A DNA stretch of 64,000 nucleotides from contig PGYL01000002.1 in the NCBI GenBank assembly GCA_002839645.1, positions 62,001-126,000 on the forward strand, written 5' to 3'. The position numbers were made by a program, and so were the translations under genes. The notes below the pieces were generated by a model that saw only the letters and a program-made list of their open reading frames with translations, made no database searches and had not been told where the DNA came from. Below, in pieces: positions 21,107 to 30,268 of this stretch (position 1 is its first letter; every line of letters starts with the position of its first letter). This stretch comes from Methanomicrobiales archaeon HGW-Methanomicrobiales-2 (GTDB taxonomy: Archaea > Halobacteriota > Methanomicrobia > Methanomicrobiales > Methanoculleaceae).

Positions 21107-22546
21107 GTGCAGGCAAAAACCGCAACTGCAGGTCTCCCCATGAACGTCGGAAACCCCCTCGCCATGTCCTTCTCCAGCACACAAAACCGCATCGCAATCA
21201 TCGCCGGGCTGACGGTGCTGGCCCTCGGCGGAAACCTGCTCGGCCTGATCCTCGGCGCCCCGGAGGGTCTCCTTCCCCTCCCGGCCCTCCCGCTCAGCAT
21301 CCCGATCATCCTCGCGAGCTACTGGTATCCGCGGCGGGGTCTCCTCTTCTCCGCATTCCTCGCCGTCGCCTACGCCGTCACGGTCTTCCTCCTCTCCCCG
21401 CCCGACACCCAGTTCGCTCTCACCATCCTCCCCCGTGCAGTCTTCCTCATCCTCGTCGGCGGGGTGGTCGCGCTCCTCTCGACGAGACTCCGGGAGTCCG
21501 AGCAGCAGATGAACGAGATCATCGAGTTTCTGCCCGACGCGACATTCGCCATCGACCGCGAGGGGAAGATCATCGCCTGGAACCACGCGATCGAGGAGAT
21601 GACCGGGGTGAAGAAGGATGCCATGCTCAACCGGGGGGACCACGAGTACGCCATACCCTTCTACGGCGAGCGGCGGGCGCTGCTCGCAGACCTGATCCTC
21701 CAGGGCGGCCCCGACGCAGGGAACCCGTCGATCAGGAGAGAAGGAAGCACCCTCGTCTCGGAGGCCTCCGCCCCCTGTCTCCGGAACGGGCGGGGAGCAC
21801 ACATCAGGTTCGCAGCGACAGCGCTTCTCGACCGGAGCGGAAGGGTTACGGGCGCCATCGAATCCATCCGGGACATCAGCGACGAGGTCATGATGGAAGC
21901 TGCGCTTCAGAACGCCGGCCGCCAGCTCAATACCCTCTCGGGGATCCTGCGCACCGATCTCTCGAACCGGCTTGCAGTCCTGTACGGGCATCTCTCGCTC
22001 GGCGTCATGAAGTTCGACGATCCCGAGATCCTCTCCTTCATCGACGACTTAAACGATGCTGCAAACGGTATCCGGCGGCAGATAGAGATCTCACGCGAAT
22101 TCCGCGATATCGGGACATCGCCGCCGGCATGGATCGGCGTGCAACAGACCGTCAGGAACGCGGCGAGCGCCCTGGCCTTCGGCAACGTCTCCCTCGAAGC
22201 ATGGACGGAGCGACTCGAGGTCTTTGCCGACCCTCATCTGGGGACGGTCTTTACCCACCTCTTTGAGAACTCCCTCGCTCCGGCGACGGGGGCGACCCGG
22301 ATCGTCGTCACCTACCACCTGCGCCCGGAGGGTTGTGCAATCATCGTCGAGGACGACGGGGCCGGAATCCCTGACACGGAGAAGGAGGGACTCTTCGTCC
22401 AGAAGCCGGAGGGGTACGGGCACGGGCTCTTCCTCACCCACGAGATACTTGCCATCACCGGGATCGCAATCCACGAGACCGGAACGTTCGGAACAGGCGC
22501 GAGGTTTGAGATCCTGGTGCCGTCCGAAGGATACAGGATTGTCTGA
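21107..22546 (+). CDS. PAS-domain histidine kinase-like protein with degenerate H-box
   Basis: N-terminal TM helices, PAS-like FLPDATFAIDREGKIIAWN; HATPase VEDDGAGIPD/GHGLFLTHEILAITGI; H-box position reads LRTDLSNRLAVL. Confidence 0.85.
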   Translation: MQAKTATAGLPMNVGNPLAMSFSSTQNRIAIIAGLTVLALGGNLLGLILGAPEGLLPLPALPLSIPIILASYWYPRRGLLFSAFLAVAYAVTVFLLSPPDTQFALTILPRAVFLILVGGVVALLSTRLRESEQQMNEIIEFLPDATFAIDREGKIIAWNHAIEEMTGVKKDAMLNRGDHEYAIPFYGERRALLADLILQGGPDAGNPSIRREGSTLVSEASAPCLRNGRGAHIRFAATALLDRSGRVTGAIESIRDISDEVMMEAALQNAGRQLNTLSGILRTDLSNRLAVLYGHLSLGVMKFDDPEILSFIDDLNDAANGIRRQIEISREFRDIGTSPPAWIGVQQTVRNAASALAFGNVSLEAWTERLEVFADPHLGTVFTHLFENSLAPATGATRIVVTYHLRPEGCAIIVEDDGAGIPDTEKEGLFVQKPEGYGHGLFLTHEILAITGIAIHETGTFGTGARFEILVPSEGYRIV

Positions 22547-22555
22547 GATGATTGC

Positions 22556-23038
22556 ATGATGCCTGCTGTTTTTTCAGTGACTGAAACCGGGGCGGCCAAA
22601 ATTCGGCCGGAGGTCCGTGAACTCAGGAGTGCGGAGTTCCCCGCTGCGGACGAGGTCTGGCGTGAGTACCACGGTATGGCCGCCGACCCCGCCAGGGACA
22701 GGACTTTTGCAGTCTTCCTCGACGGACGGATCGTCTCCCTGGCCCGGTGCAGGAGGCACCCCGACGGCAGCATGGAGGTCGACGGCGTCTTCACGCCCGA
22801 GGCCTGCCGCGGGAGGGGATACGCCCACATGGCAATGGCGGCTCTCGTCGTGGCCTGCCACAACGACGACCTCTACATGTACGCGGTCGAGAGCCTGACC
22901 GGGTTTTACGCGGAATTCAGGTTCATCTCGATACCGGAGCGCGACCTCCCGCCCGGTATTCGCGAACGCTACACCTGGGCGGCGGGGAACATGGAGGGCG
23001 CCGAGGTCCGGCCGATGCGCCGAAGAGCCGGGCTGTAG
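22556..23038 (+). CDS. GNAT family acetyltransferase
   Basis: GSMEVDGVFTPEACRGRGYAHMAMAALV (acetyl-CoA loop RGRGYA). Confidence 0.75.
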   Translation: MMPAVFSVTETGAAKIRPEVRELRSAEFPAADEVWREYHGMAADPARDRTFAVFLDGRIVSLARCRRHPDGSMEVDGVFTPEACRGRGYAHMAMAALVVACHNDDLYMYAVESLTGFYAEFRFISIPERDLPPGIRERYTWAAGNMEGAEVRPMRRRAGL

Positions 23039-23133
23039 ACCCGGCCGCTACCCGCCACCGTAGTGTCGGGAGTGCAGGCACAATTCTTATCCTCCGGCGA
23101 TCAGAGAATACGTACAGGACGGAGCAGATAACG

Positions 23134-24237
23134 ATGGCAGACGTCTATTTCGCGAATCTCAGGGCAAGGAGCCACCGGGAGAGCAAAGTACAGAAGATCC
23201 GCCGCCTCTTCGATGCAGCCGGGTTCGGTGAGGTGGTCCGGCCGGGGGACCTTGCAGCCGTCAAGCTGCACGTCGGGGAGCGGGGGTGCGACACCTACCT
23301 GCATCCGCTCTTTGTTCGGCAGGTGGTCGACAAGGTGAAGGAGCGCCAGGCGCACCCGTTCATAACCGATACCGCCACCCTCTACGCGGGGAGCAGGGCC
23401 GACGCCGTCAGGCATACCGTCACCGCCATCGAGCACGGGTTCGATTACGCAGTCGTCGGCGCCCCGGTGATCGTCGCCGACGGCCTTGCAGGCGGCTACT
23501 GGGCGGAGGTCGCCATCGATGGGAAGCACTTCCAGAACGTCCGGATCGCGGGCGGCATTCTCGACGCTGACAGTATGCTCGTCCTCTCGCACGTCAAGGG
23601 CCACGACCTCGCCGGGTTTGGGGGGGCGATCAAGAACCTGGCGATGGGCTGCGCCCCGCCCTCGGGGAAGGCAGAGCAGCACGCGTGCCGGCCGCTCGTG
23701 GAGAGTGAGAACTGCGTCGGGTGCGGCAGATGCGTCCAGGTCTGCCCGCAGGCGGCGATGACCATCGTCGAGGGGCGGGCGCAGTTCAACCCGGAGCACT
23801 GCGTCGGGTGCGGCGACTGCATGCGTTCCTGCGAGACAGGCGCGATCGAGTTCGACTGGACGACGGAGATCGGGCCGTTCCTGGAGAGGCTCTGCGAGTA
23901 CGCCCTCGGCGCTGTCCACAGTAAATCCGGGAGAGTGGGCTACATCAACTTCCTCCTCAACATCACCCCGGATTGCGACTGTGTTCCCTGGAGCGACGCA
24001 GCGATCGTCCCCGATATCGGGATCCTCGCTTCCACCGATCCGGTTGCGATCGACCGCGCGAGCCTCGACCTCGTCAACAGCGAGCAGGGGTTCGCCCGGA
24101 CACACCTTGCGGAGAACCTCGCCCCGGGGGAAGACAAATTTAAGGGGGTCTGGGACTATACGGACGGGGACTATCAGATCGCCTACGCTGCCCGGATAGG
24201 CCTCGGGGAAGAAGTCTACCACCTGATTGAGGTATGA
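23134..24237 (+). CDS. DUF362 domain 4Fe-4S protein
   Basis: VAVKLHVGE..; two ferredoxin motifs CVGCGRCVQVCP and CVGCGDCMRSC. Confidence 0.9.
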   Translation: MADVYFANLRARSHRESKVQKIRRLFDAAGFGEVVRPGDLAAVKLHVGERGCDTYLHPLFVRQVVDKVKERQAHPFITDTATLYAGSRADAVRHTVTAIEHGFDYAVVGAPVIVADGLAGGYWAEVAIDGKHFQNVRIAGGILDADSMLVLSHVKGHDLAGFGGAIKNLAMGCAPPSGKAEQHACRPLVESENCVGCGRCVQVCPQAAMTIVEGRAQFNPEHCVGCGDCMRSCETGAIEFDWTTEIGPFLERLCEYALGAVHSKSGRVGYINFLLNITPDCDCVPWSDAAIVPDIGILASTDPVAIDRASLDLVNSEQGFARTHLAENLAPGEDKFKGVWDYTDGDYQIAYAARIGLGEEVYHLIEV

Positions 24238-24238
24238 G

Positions 24239-24808
24239 ATGACGACCGGAAAAGTACTGCTGCTCTGCGGGAGTCCGCGGATCGAGGGAAACACCGCGCA
24301 GGTGCTCGGGGAGTGCGCAAAGATCCTCGAACACGAGGGTATCGAGACCGAGACCGTGCTGCTTGCAGAGATGCACATCCTCTCCTGCACCGCCTGCGGC
24401 CTCTGCGGCGGGGGGGAGTGCGCCCTCGATGACGGCTTGAACGAGATCATCGATAAGCTCCGGGAGGCGGACGGGTTCATCGTCGGCACCCCGGTCTACT
24501 TCGGGACCGCACGGGGCGACGTCATGTCGGCACTGCAGCGAATCGGGATGGTCTCGATGTCGTCGGACTCGTTCCTCTCGCGGAAGGTGGGTGGCCCGAT
24601 CGCCGTGGCCCGGCGGGGTGGGCATACCGCCACGCTCCAGGAGATGCTGATGTTCTTCCTCATCAACGACATGATCGTGCCGGGCTCCACATACTGGAAT
24701 ATGGTCTTTGGGCGAGCACCGGGGGAAGCCTTAAACGACGAGGAAGGGATGAGAACAGTCCGGAGGTTCGCCGAAAACGTCGCGTTCCTGATAAAGAAGC
24801 TGCACTGA
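24239..24808 (+). CDS. Iron-sulfur flavoprotein / NADPH-dependent FMN reductase family
   Basis: LLCGSPRIEGNTAQVL; CTACGLCGGGEC cysteine motif. Confidence 0.85.
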   Translation: MTTGKVLLLCGSPRIEGNTAQVLGECAKILEHEGIETETVLLAEMHILSCTACGLCGGGECALDDGLNEIIDKLREADGFIVGTPVYFGTARGDVMSALQRIGMVSMSSDSFLSRKVGGPIAVARRGGHTATLQEMLMFFLINDMIVPGSTYWNMVFGRAPGEALNDEEGMRTVRRFAENVAFLIKKLH

Positions 24809-24917
24809 AACCCGGCGTCTCTTCTGACCGGATTGCACAGGATACAGGGAAAACGGCGGCGTCTCATCGGCCCTCCGAAGAAGAACCTTTTTCACCCTGT
24901 ACGGAAGAGGGATCACC

Positions 24918-25265
24918 ACGGAGCTTTCGTCCGAACCGATCAGCCCGGATGTCGCGGATACGGCACCGCTGACCCGGCGGGAGATCGCCGACCTTGCACC
25001 GGAGATCCCCGAGTGGTCGCTCGAGGGCGGCCGCATCTCGGCCCGGTTCGCCTGTAAAGGGTTCAACGAAGCCGTGATCTTTCTCCGGGAGATCGTCATC
25101 TTCTCCGCGCGGGAGAACCATCTCCCGGATATCGGCATCCACGAAGGAAGGTTCGTGGATGTCGCCTGGTACACCTACGCCATCGGCGGGCTCTCCCAAA
25201 ACGACTTCATCATGGCCGCGCGGCTCTCCGAGTGGCTCAGGTGCCGGCAGGGCGGGAACCTTTAG
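24918..25265 (+). CDS. 4a-hydroxytetrahydrobiopterin (pterin-4a-carbinolamine) dehydratase; apparent non-AUG (ACG) start
   Basis: ELSSEP..PEWSLEGGRISARFACKGFNEAVIFLREIVIFSARENHLPDIGIHEGRFVDVAWYTYAIGGLSQNDFIMA; no ATG/GTG/TTG in frame before codon 25074. Confidence 0.7.
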   Translation, partial: TELSSEPISPDVADTAPLTRREIADLAPEIPEWSLEGGRISARFACKGFNEAVIFLREIVIFSARENHLPDIGIHEGRFVDVAWYTYAIGGLSQNDFIMAARLSEWLRCRQGGNL

Positions 25266-25678
25266 CCGGTCCCGAACGCCCGCATAACCCTTGCTTTAAT
25301 GGCTTCTTTCGGGAGGGCGCCGACCACCCGGTCGACCAGCATGCCGTTCGCGAAGAAGAGGAGTGTCGGTATCGCCGTTATGCTGAAACTCGACGCCAGG
25401 GTGGGGTTCTGATCGACGTTGCACTTGCCGAAGGTCACCCTGCCGGCGAAGTCACGCGCGAGGTCCTCGATCACCGGGGCCACCATCCGGCAGGGGCCGC
25501 ACCATTCCGCCCAGACGTCGACGACCAGGAAGGAGTGCTCCCGTACGATCTCCTGAAACCTGTCGTCGACGACCTCGATAACCCCGCCCGTACCGCCCTG
25601 GATCCGGGCTTCGAGTTCCCGGAGACGTTCTTCCCGGAGACGCTGCAGATCGTCGTCCACCGGTCTGTTCTCTTCCAT
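25262..25678 (-). CDS. trxA: Thioredoxin
   Basis: VVDVWAEWCGPCRMVAPVIEDLA..ITAIPTLLFFANG. Confidence 0.95.
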   Translation of the reverse strand: MEENRPVDDDLQRLREERLRELEARIQGGTGGVIEVVDDRFQEIVREHSFLVVDVWAEWCGPCRMVAPVIEDLARDFAGRVTFGKCNVDQNPTLASSFSITAIPTLLFFANGMLVDRVVGALPKEAIKARVMRAFGTG

Positions 25679-25719
25679 ACAACGCAAGTATGCTACATGC
25701 CCCTATAAAAGATTGCGAG

Positions 25720-25860
25720 GTGTGACGCTCCTACCGGAGCGAAGCTTGAGCCCCGGGGGGTTTTGAAGAACGACTGCCGGCACGACCGGAGTTTGAGAAG
25801 ACCGGAGGTCTTCGAGTAGGGACGGGCTGAAGGACCGAAGGTCTTCGAATTGTGACAATT
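25720..25860. repeat. Cluster of short imperfect hairpin repeats (REP-like)
   Basis: Recurrent ACCGGAG..(TTCGAG) units; perfect 7-bp-stem hairpin GAAGACC-GGA-GGTCTTC at 25797-25813; AATTGTGACAATT at 25848-25860. Confidence 0.5.
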
Positions 25861-25919
25861 CTGACCGCGGAAAGATATATATCATCGAAGAAACAATGTT
25901 ATATACCTCACAGATTAGG

Positions 25920-25994
25920 AGCGAGGTGGGGTAGTCAGGAAATCCCGGCGGGCTCATAACCCGTAGACCGATGGTTCAAATCCATCCCTCGCTA
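25920..25994 (+). tRNA. Initiator tRNA-Met (CAT anticodon)
   Basis: Acceptor AGCGAGG/CCTCGCT with archaeal initiator A1-U72 pair, anticodon arm GGGCTCATAACCC, T-loop GGTTCAAATCC. Confidence 0.95.
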
Positions 25995-26276
25995 TGTTAA
26001 GTTCTTCAGCGTCTTTGCGCATTTTTGTCTTATATTTACTGCATTACAACGGATTTTCCCCTTCGAGCCTGCACGCTCGCGCCCGGTGAGCCCGCAGACA
26101 GCCCAATCACGCAGGATCCCCCCTGACGGTTGAATCGGCCGGTACAGGTGCGTGGGACGAAGCGGTTCTTTCCGGGAGCCGTGGTTTTTTCCGGGTGCTT
26201 GTTCCCTCGAGTAAAAAAACTCAAATTTCTCAAAATAAAAAATGGGGGATACGACAGCGCGCAGGGGAGAAACCGC

Positions 26277-27713
26277 CTAAGTCTGTTCCTTCCCGGCCCT
26301 GAAGATCGAGAGGTCAGACTGGTGGGTGCCGGCCACGTAGTCCACGACACAGTGGCAACTCTTCTCCCCGTGGATATCCACCGGGTAGCACCCGGTCAGA
26401 CATCCGGTGCAGAGGTTCCGCTCGCCGCACCCTATCGCCTCCACCAGGTCCTTGAGCGGGATGTAGGTGAGCGACGTCGCGCCGATGCTCTCCCGCACCG
26501 CCTCGACCTCTTTGCCGCTCGCGATCAGTTCCGTGCGGGTGGGCATATCCACCCCGAGGTAGCAGGGGGCAATGATCGGCGGAGAACCGACCCGGAGGTG
26601 GATCTCTTCGGCCCCCGCATCGCGGATCATGTTCACGATCCGGCGCGACGTCGTCCCCCGGACGACGCTGTCATCGACGAGGACCACTCTTTTATCCTTC
26701 AGGTTTCCCCTGACGGTGTTGAGTTTGATCCTGACCGCCCGCTCCCGCTGCTCCTGGGTCGGCATGATGAACGTCCGGCCCATGTAACGGTTCTTCATCA
26801 GCCCCTCGACGAACGGGATCCCGGATCGTTCGGCATACCCGGCGGCGTACGCGATACCGGAGTCGGGGACCGGACAGACCGTATCCCCCTCAACAGGGCT
26901 CGCATCATAGAGTTTTTGCCCGATCCGCCGCCGCACATCATAGACCAGCGTCCCGTCCATGACCGAGTCGGCGCGGGCGAAGTAGATGTACTCGAAGATG
27001 CAGTACGCCCTCCGGTTGGCGGTCGCGATCTGGATGGAGGAGAGCCCGTTTGCATCGATACGGACGAGTTCTCCCGGCAGCACGTCCCGGATGAACGTCC
27101 CGTCCAGTGCATCGATCGCCACGCTCTCCGACGCAACAATGTAACCCCCGCCGAGCCTGCCGATACAAAGCGGTTTGATACCAAGCGGGTCGCGGAAGGC
27201 GTAGATGGTGCCGTTTAAGAGCGCAACGACGGCATAAGAGCCCCGCAGGCGCCGCATGCAGAGCCGGACGGCATCTTCCATGCTCTTTGAGGTCCGGAGC
27301 GCATCGGCAATGATATTCCCGATGATCTCGGTGTCGGTCGTGGTGCAGAAGATCTGCCCCCGGCGTTCGTAATCCTCCCTAAGTTCATCCGTGTTAACCA
27401 GGTTGCCGTTATGGGCGATCGAGAGGTCGAGCCCCCGGTACCTGAAGTTGAACGGTTGAACGTTCTCCGGGACCTTCGACCCGGTTGTCGGGTAGCGGAC
27501 GTGTCCAATTCCGGCGTTGCCCTGCAATTCCTGCAGAGTCTGGCTGTTGAAGACCTCAGCAACGAGTCCCTGCGCTTTGTGCGTGTGCAGGGTCGTGCCT
27601 TCAAAAGTAGAGATCCCCGCGCTCTCCTGCCCCCGGTGCTGGAGAGCGTACAGGGCGTAGTACAGCGGAAAAGAGACACCGCCAGCATCGACGATGCCAA
27701 CGATACCACACAT
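26277..27713 (-). CDS. purF: Amidophosphoribosyltransferase
   Basis: MCGIVGIVDAGG, GIGHVRYPTTG, VVLVDDSVVRGTTSRRIV, CTGCLTGCYP. Confidence 0.97.
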   Translation of the reverse strand: MCGIVGIVDAGGVSFPLYYALYALQHRGQESAGISTFEGTTLHTHKAQGLVAEVFNSQTLQELQGNAGIGHVRYPTTGSKVPENVQPFNFRYRGLDLSIAHNGNLVNTDELREDYERRGQIFCTTTDTEIIGNIIADALRTSKSMEDAVRLCMRRLRGSYAVVALLNGTIYAFRDPLGIKPLCIGRLGGGYIVASESVAIDALDGTFIRDVLPGELVRIDANGLSSIQIATANRRAYCIFEYIYFARADSVMDGTLVYDVRRRIGQKLYDASPVEGDTVCPVPDSGIAYAAGYAERSGIPFVEGLMKNRYMGRTFIMPTQEQRERAVRIKLNTVRGNLKDKRVVLVDDSVVRGTTSRRIVNMIRDAGAEEIHLRVGSPPIIAPCYLGVDMPTRTELIASGKEVEAVRESIGATSLTYIPLKDLVEAIGCGERNLCTGCLTGCYPVDIHGEKSCHCVVDYVAGTHQSDLSIFRAGKEQT

Positions 27714-27722
27714 GATACAACT

Positions 27723-27905
27723 CTAATGCGTCGGTACCTTTGCCTTCTTTTCCGTCCAGCGGTAACTACGGAGCCTCCGGCTTCTGCCGAAGCCACAGGA
27801 CGCACAGACCTTGTGCTGTGCGTGGAACGAGATCTTGCCGCATCGCCTGCAGGCGATGTGGGTGCGCTTCTGCCGCTTGCCCATTGAGGGTGTGCCTTTT
27901 GACAT
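27723..27905 (-). CDS. rpl37e: Ribosomal protein L37e
   Basis: [47 protein letters not shown]. Confidence 0.97.
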   Translation of the reverse strand: MSKGTPSMGKRQKRTHIACRRCGKISFHAQHKVCASCGFGRSRRLRSYRWTEKKAKVPTH

Positions 27906-27921
27906 TCTCTCTCACCTGATT

Positions 27922-28149
27922 TTATTCAACTGAAGGGGTAATGTAGATAACATTGTCACCGCGGACGATCAACGTGCCGAGTTTCTGCGCCGTGCCGTCC
28001 GTTTCTTCTTCTGCCTTATCCAATACCAGATTCATATGAACGTCATACCCCTGGAGGATCCCCCGGATCTCTCTCCCACCTTTGAGGCTGATGATAACGG
28101 GCTGACGATTCAGTACCTGATCTAAAATATCTAACGGTCTTGGCGTCAT
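27922..28149 (-). CDS. LSm family RNA-binding protein
   Basis: [56 protein letters not shown]: Sm1 and Sm2 motifs. Confidence 0.97.
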   Translation of the reverse strand: MTPRPLDILDQVLNRQPVIISLKGGREIRGILQGYDVHMNLVLDKAEEETDGTAQKLGTLIVRGDNVIYITPSVE

Positions 28150-28171
28150 ATGATTACCCTATGCCGTCCCT

Positions 28172-28225
28172 TTCTGGAGTAATATATTTGAGCGAGGAAG
28201 CTACTTAAATATAACCGCGTTGTTG
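28172..28225. promoter_or_regulatory. Divergent archaeal promoters (LSm/L37e operon leftwards, PUA gene rightwards)
   Basis: TATA-like taatatattt and ttaaatata elements between divergent genes. Confidence 0.5.
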
Positions 28226-28260
28226 CGCTAGAGTTAACACTTCCCCGAGGTCTCGATTAC

Positions 28261-28758
28261 ATGCCAAAGATCACCGTAAAAAAACGTCACGTCATCCGGA
28301 AGTCACAGATAGCCGATCTCCTGGGCCGGCTGGCCGACGAGATCGGAGCGTCGGCCGATCTCTTTCGGTCCGACCGGATCGAGCGGGTGGAGACGGATGC
28401 CCCCGTCGGGATCTACCTCGTCGACAAAAAACCGCTTCTGATAGCCTCCGAGACCTGGGCCTTTCCCAGCCTGCGGGGCCTCATTGAGCACCCCATCCCC
28501 GAGCGGCGGGTGGTGGTCGATGCCGGCGCGGTCAGGTTCGTTGCAAATGGCGCGGATGCTATGCGCCCGGGGATCATCTCGATCTCGCCGGACATCCGGG
28601 AGGGGCACCCCGTCCAGATCGTCGAGGAGCGCTACGGCAAACCGCTTGCAATCGGGATTGCGCTCCTTGATGCCGCCGATATGGAGCGACAGGAGAAGGG
28701 CAAGTCGGTCAAAAGCGTTCACTACGTCGGAGACGATATCTGGAATCTCGAGATCTGA
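28261..28758 (+). CDS. PUA-domain RNA-binding protein
   Basis: VDAGAVRFVANGADAMRPGI..VQIVEERYGKPLAIGIALLDA PUA pattern. Confidence 0.85.
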   Translation: MPKITVKKRHVIRKSQIADLLGRLADEIGASADLFRSDRIERVETDAPVGIYLVDKKPLLIASETWAFPSLRGLIEHPIPERRVVVDAGAVRFVANGADAMRPGIISISPDIREGHPVQIVEERYGKPLAIGIALLDAADMERQEKGKSVKSVHYVGDDIWNLEI

Positions 28759-28808
28759 CGGAGAAATTAAAAGATACTATTAAATAAAATTCATTCCTCA
28801 CTTTTTCT

Positions 28809-29186
28809 ATGGTTAAAAAGCTCTTTGACAGCATCCTCGGTAAAAGCCCCGTAAAAACCGAAGAGGACTACATGGAACTCGACCTCGCATCCTACGAGGG
28901 AACGAGCGAAGAAGAACCAGCATCCATGTACATCAAGATCGCCACCATCGCCGACCTCAAGGATACCCCCCGCGTCAAAGACGAGGTCTACAACGGCAAT
29001 ATCGTCATTGTCGATATCGGGCGGCTGAAGATGGACAAGGTGACGTTCGAACGGGTCCTAAAAGACCTCCGCGACGTGGCAAAGGACGTGAACGGCGACA
29101 TCGTCGGCCTCGGGGAGCAGAAGTACGTCCTCATCACGCCTATGTCCGTCAAGGTCTCACGCGAGAAGATCGGCGGGGGCCTCTAG
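28809..29186 (+). CDS. sepF: Archaeal cell division protein SepF (DUF552)
   Basis: MYIKIATIADLKDTPRVKDEVYNGNIVIVDIGRLKMDKVTFERVLKDLRDVAKDVNGDIVGLGEQKYVLITP. Confidence 0.9.
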   Translation: MVKKLFDSILGKSPVKTEEDYMELDLASYEGTSEEEPASMYIKIATIADLKDTPRVKDEVYNGNIVIVDIGRLKMDKVTFERVLKDLRDVAKDVNGDIVGLGEQKYVLITPMSVKVSREKIGGGL

Positions 29187-29713
29187 TGCGGGAGTGCTAT
29201 CCCGGGACCTGCCCCGCGTGCAGCGGCGAGATCGAGATCGTCCATCACCGTCTTGAGATCCCCCACTTCCCCGATCTCCTGCTCGTCGCTATCGCCTGCG
29301 ACGCCTGCGGCTACCGGCACACCGACACCATCATTCTCGGGGAGGGCGACCCGGTGAGGTGGACGGTGCGGGTCGAGGGGCCCGACGACCTCGCGATCCG
29401 GGTGGTCCGGAGCACGATGGGGACGATCGAGATCCCGGAGCTCGGCCTCGCGGTCGAGCCCGGGACAGCCTGCGAGGGGTTCGTCACCAATATCGAGGGG
29501 GTTCTCGACCGCTTCGAGCAGGCGGTCGAGACGATCCTGGCAAACCCCGAGAGCGACGACGAGCAGGCGGCCGCACTCCGGATGCAGGAGACGATCGGGG
29601 CTGCACGGGAGGGGGCCGTTCCATTCACGGTCATCATCGAGGACCCCTCGGGAAACAGCATGCTCGTCAGTGAAAAAGCCGAAAAGATGCTCCTCGATCA
29701 GGGCGAAACCTGA
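29186..29713 (+). CDS. ZPR1 zinc-finger domain protein
   Basis: CPACSGEIEIVHHRLEIPHFPDLLLVAIACDACGYRHTD; GTG start overlapping sepF stop. Confidence 0.85.
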   Translation: MRECYPGTCPACSGEIEIVHHRLEIPHFPDLLLVAIACDACGYRHTDTIILGEGDPVRWTVRVEGPDDLAIRVVRSTMGTIEIPELGLAVEPGTACEGFVTNIEGVLDRFEQAVETILANPESDDEQAAALRMQETIGAAREGAVPFTVIIEDPSGNSMLVSEKAEKMLLDQGET

Positions 29714-29787
29714 TATTTTTCTTTTTTGCCCTCCGGGGGTTAACCTGAAATAGGTCCACCTCCATACGCGGCGCCGAGGTGAAGAAA

Positions 29788-30024
29788 ATGGCACGAACAA
29801 TATCGGTGCTGAAGTGGGAGACCGAAGAGGAGGTCGAGAACGCCGTCCACGACATCAAAGCAGAGATGGACGAGCGGGGCGGGCTGACCAAGGATACGGA
29901 GCGAGCGATGCAGCACTCGCTCCTGGTGGCCGACCCCGATCTCACAAGCCGCTTCCTGCAGCGAATCCGGGAGCAGGTCCCCGACGCGCTGCACTACTTC
30001 GAGGAGGCAGGCGGCGGGGCGTGA
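29788..30024 (+). CDS. Hypothetical small protein
   Basis: MARTISVLKWETEEEVENAVHDIKAEMDERGG..; composition consistent with coding. Confidence 0.55.
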   Translation: MARTISVLKWETEEEVENAVHDIKAEMDERGGLTKDTERAMQHSLLVADPDLTSRFLQRIREQVPDALHYFEEAGGGA

Positions 30025-30268
30025 GTTTGAGAGTACCGTGGGATCTGAAGGCGAGTGAAAGCGGGCCCGGAGACTTTGAGCACGGTATCGAAAGGGGGAG
30101 GGTGGCGGAGCCCCCAGAACAGGGGTCGGTAGGACGGATCACGAGGATTCATCCTTCGCGTGAGATCGTATGTTGCAGGAGGGTGCGGCCGGAGGATGGG
30201 GAGCGCCGTGAACCTGCGAACAACACTACGCGGACACCGGAGCTAAAAAACGGAGGATAAGGAGCCCT

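Noticed and set aside
20789-21991. 400-aa minus-strand ORF
   Set aside because: Antisense of two kinase genes
26130-27218. 362-aa plus-strand ORF
   Set aside because: Antisense of purF
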